A DNA stretch of 64,000 bases from Archangium violaceum (GTDB lineage: Bacteria; Myxococcota; Myxococcia; Myxococcales; Myxococcaceae): NCBI RefSeq assembly GCF_016859125.1, contig NZ_CP069338.1:2418001-2482000 (forward strand). The letters run 5' to 3'. A program made the translations under genes and the position numbers. How positions within the stretch are numbered: the stretch's first letter is position 1; every line of letters begins with the position of its first letter. The notes below the pieces were generated by a model. That model was not told where the DNA came from, did no database searches, and worked only from the letters and a program-made list of their open reading frames with translations. Below, in pieces: positions 63,759 to 64,000 of this stretch.

Positions 63759-64000
63759 ATGAGCTACACGAAGCCGCGCCCGCCGAAGCGCTCGGCGCAG
63801 TCCGTGCGTCTATCCGCCCTCGCCGCCCTGTTGCTCGCCTCGACCGCGCTCGCCCAACCCCAGGGCGTGCCGGGGTTCGAGTTGGAGCGTCTGGAATTGA
63901 ACCCCAACGGCCGGGGCTCGCTGGTGATGGGCACCGGTGAGTTGCTGCCCTCCGGAGGGTTCCGCCTCTCGCTTCTAGGTCATTACGAGAAGGATCCACT
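63759..64000 (+). CDS. Secreted OmpA-like/outer-membrane protein, N-terminal part (partial)
   Basis: Runs off the window end. From ATG 63759 there is a basic N-terminus (SYTKPRPPKRSAQ), a hydrophobic signal (LSALAALLLASTALAQPQ, cleavage after ALA likely) and the start of a mature protein: GFELERLELNPNGRGSLVMG then LLPSGGFRLSLLGHYEKDPL. This opening, with LERLELNP and a barrel-like strand, is typical of myxobacterial OmpA-family outer-membrane proteins, whose C-terminal peptidoglycan-binding domain would lie beyond the window. A small hairpin (GGGAGG/CCTCCC, 63721-63735) sits in the leader. Confidence 0.75.
   Translation, partial: MSYTKPRPPKRSAQSVRLSALAALLLASTALAQPQGVPGFELERLELNPNGRGSLVMGTGELLPSGGFRLSLLGHYEKDP

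Overview
The window is high-GC DNA (about 70% in most genes, almost every codon ending in G or C) with features typical of a myxobacterium of the Cystobacter/Archangium group. These include many lipoproteins and Tat-exported proteins, FG-GAP and PEGA proteins, an ECF sigma factor coupled to a TPR protein, a reg_prop hybrid histidine kinase, several exported hydrolases and the beginning of an OmpA-like gene. The genus is an inference from gene content. There are no rRNA or tRNA genes, no CRISPR array, no insertion sequence and no phage module.

Layout. 1-9 kb: the end of an acyl-adenylating enzyme with a zinc-type oxidoreductase, an EamA permease, a GlxA-type regulator divergent from a Tat-exported DJ-1/PfpI protein, an MFS permease divergent from a LysR regulator, and a Tat-exported beta-propeller. 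8.8-14 kb: a transglycosylase, an FG-GAP lipoprotein and three genes broken by apparent single-base frameshifts. 14-21 kb, mostly minus strand: aldo-keto reductase, Ada-like methyltransferase, NUDIX/NrtR-like protein, lipoprotein nucleoside hydrolase, Rpn-like nuclease and AraC regulator. 21-27 kb: glycosyltransferase, a low-GC three-domain xylanase that looks acquired, a methyltransferase and a lipid-kinase-like protein. 27-36 kb: PEGA protein, M64 metallopeptidase, DUF2267, SIMPL and a 1,213-residue hybrid kinase divergent from a KtrAB-type potassium uptake pair. 38-48 kb: small envelope proteins, two overlapping SEC-C/helical genes, a nitronate monooxygenase, a short PilY1-like vWA protein, DUF1697 and a streptogrisin-like protease.

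48-52 kb holds a four-gene operon in which every junction is a 4-base start/stop overlap: beta-barrel protein, ECF sigma factor, membrane TPR protein and repetitive surface lipoprotein. It is my best candidate for an uncharacterised envelope-sensing and surface-assembly system. 52-54 kb has a deleted GH18 chitinase beside an intact GH16 glucanase. 54-58 kb has a TetR regulator with two matching operators, the NAD(P)-binding gene it probably controls, and a porin with a good sigma-54 promoter. 58-64 kb has a Tiki/ChaN-like lipoprotein, an AsmA-like protein, a P450, a TerB-like protein and the start of an OmpA-like gene.

Non-coding structure stands out. There are four copies of a CCCTCTCCC/GGGAGAGGG hairpin at gene ends and strong terminators between convergent genes. 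A 37-bp motif is present twice (31 of 37 identical), and a second upstream element is shared by the glycosyltransferase and lipid-kinase genes. GH10, GH16, the GH18 remnant, the protease and the transglycosylase fit a predatory or saprophytic lifestyle.
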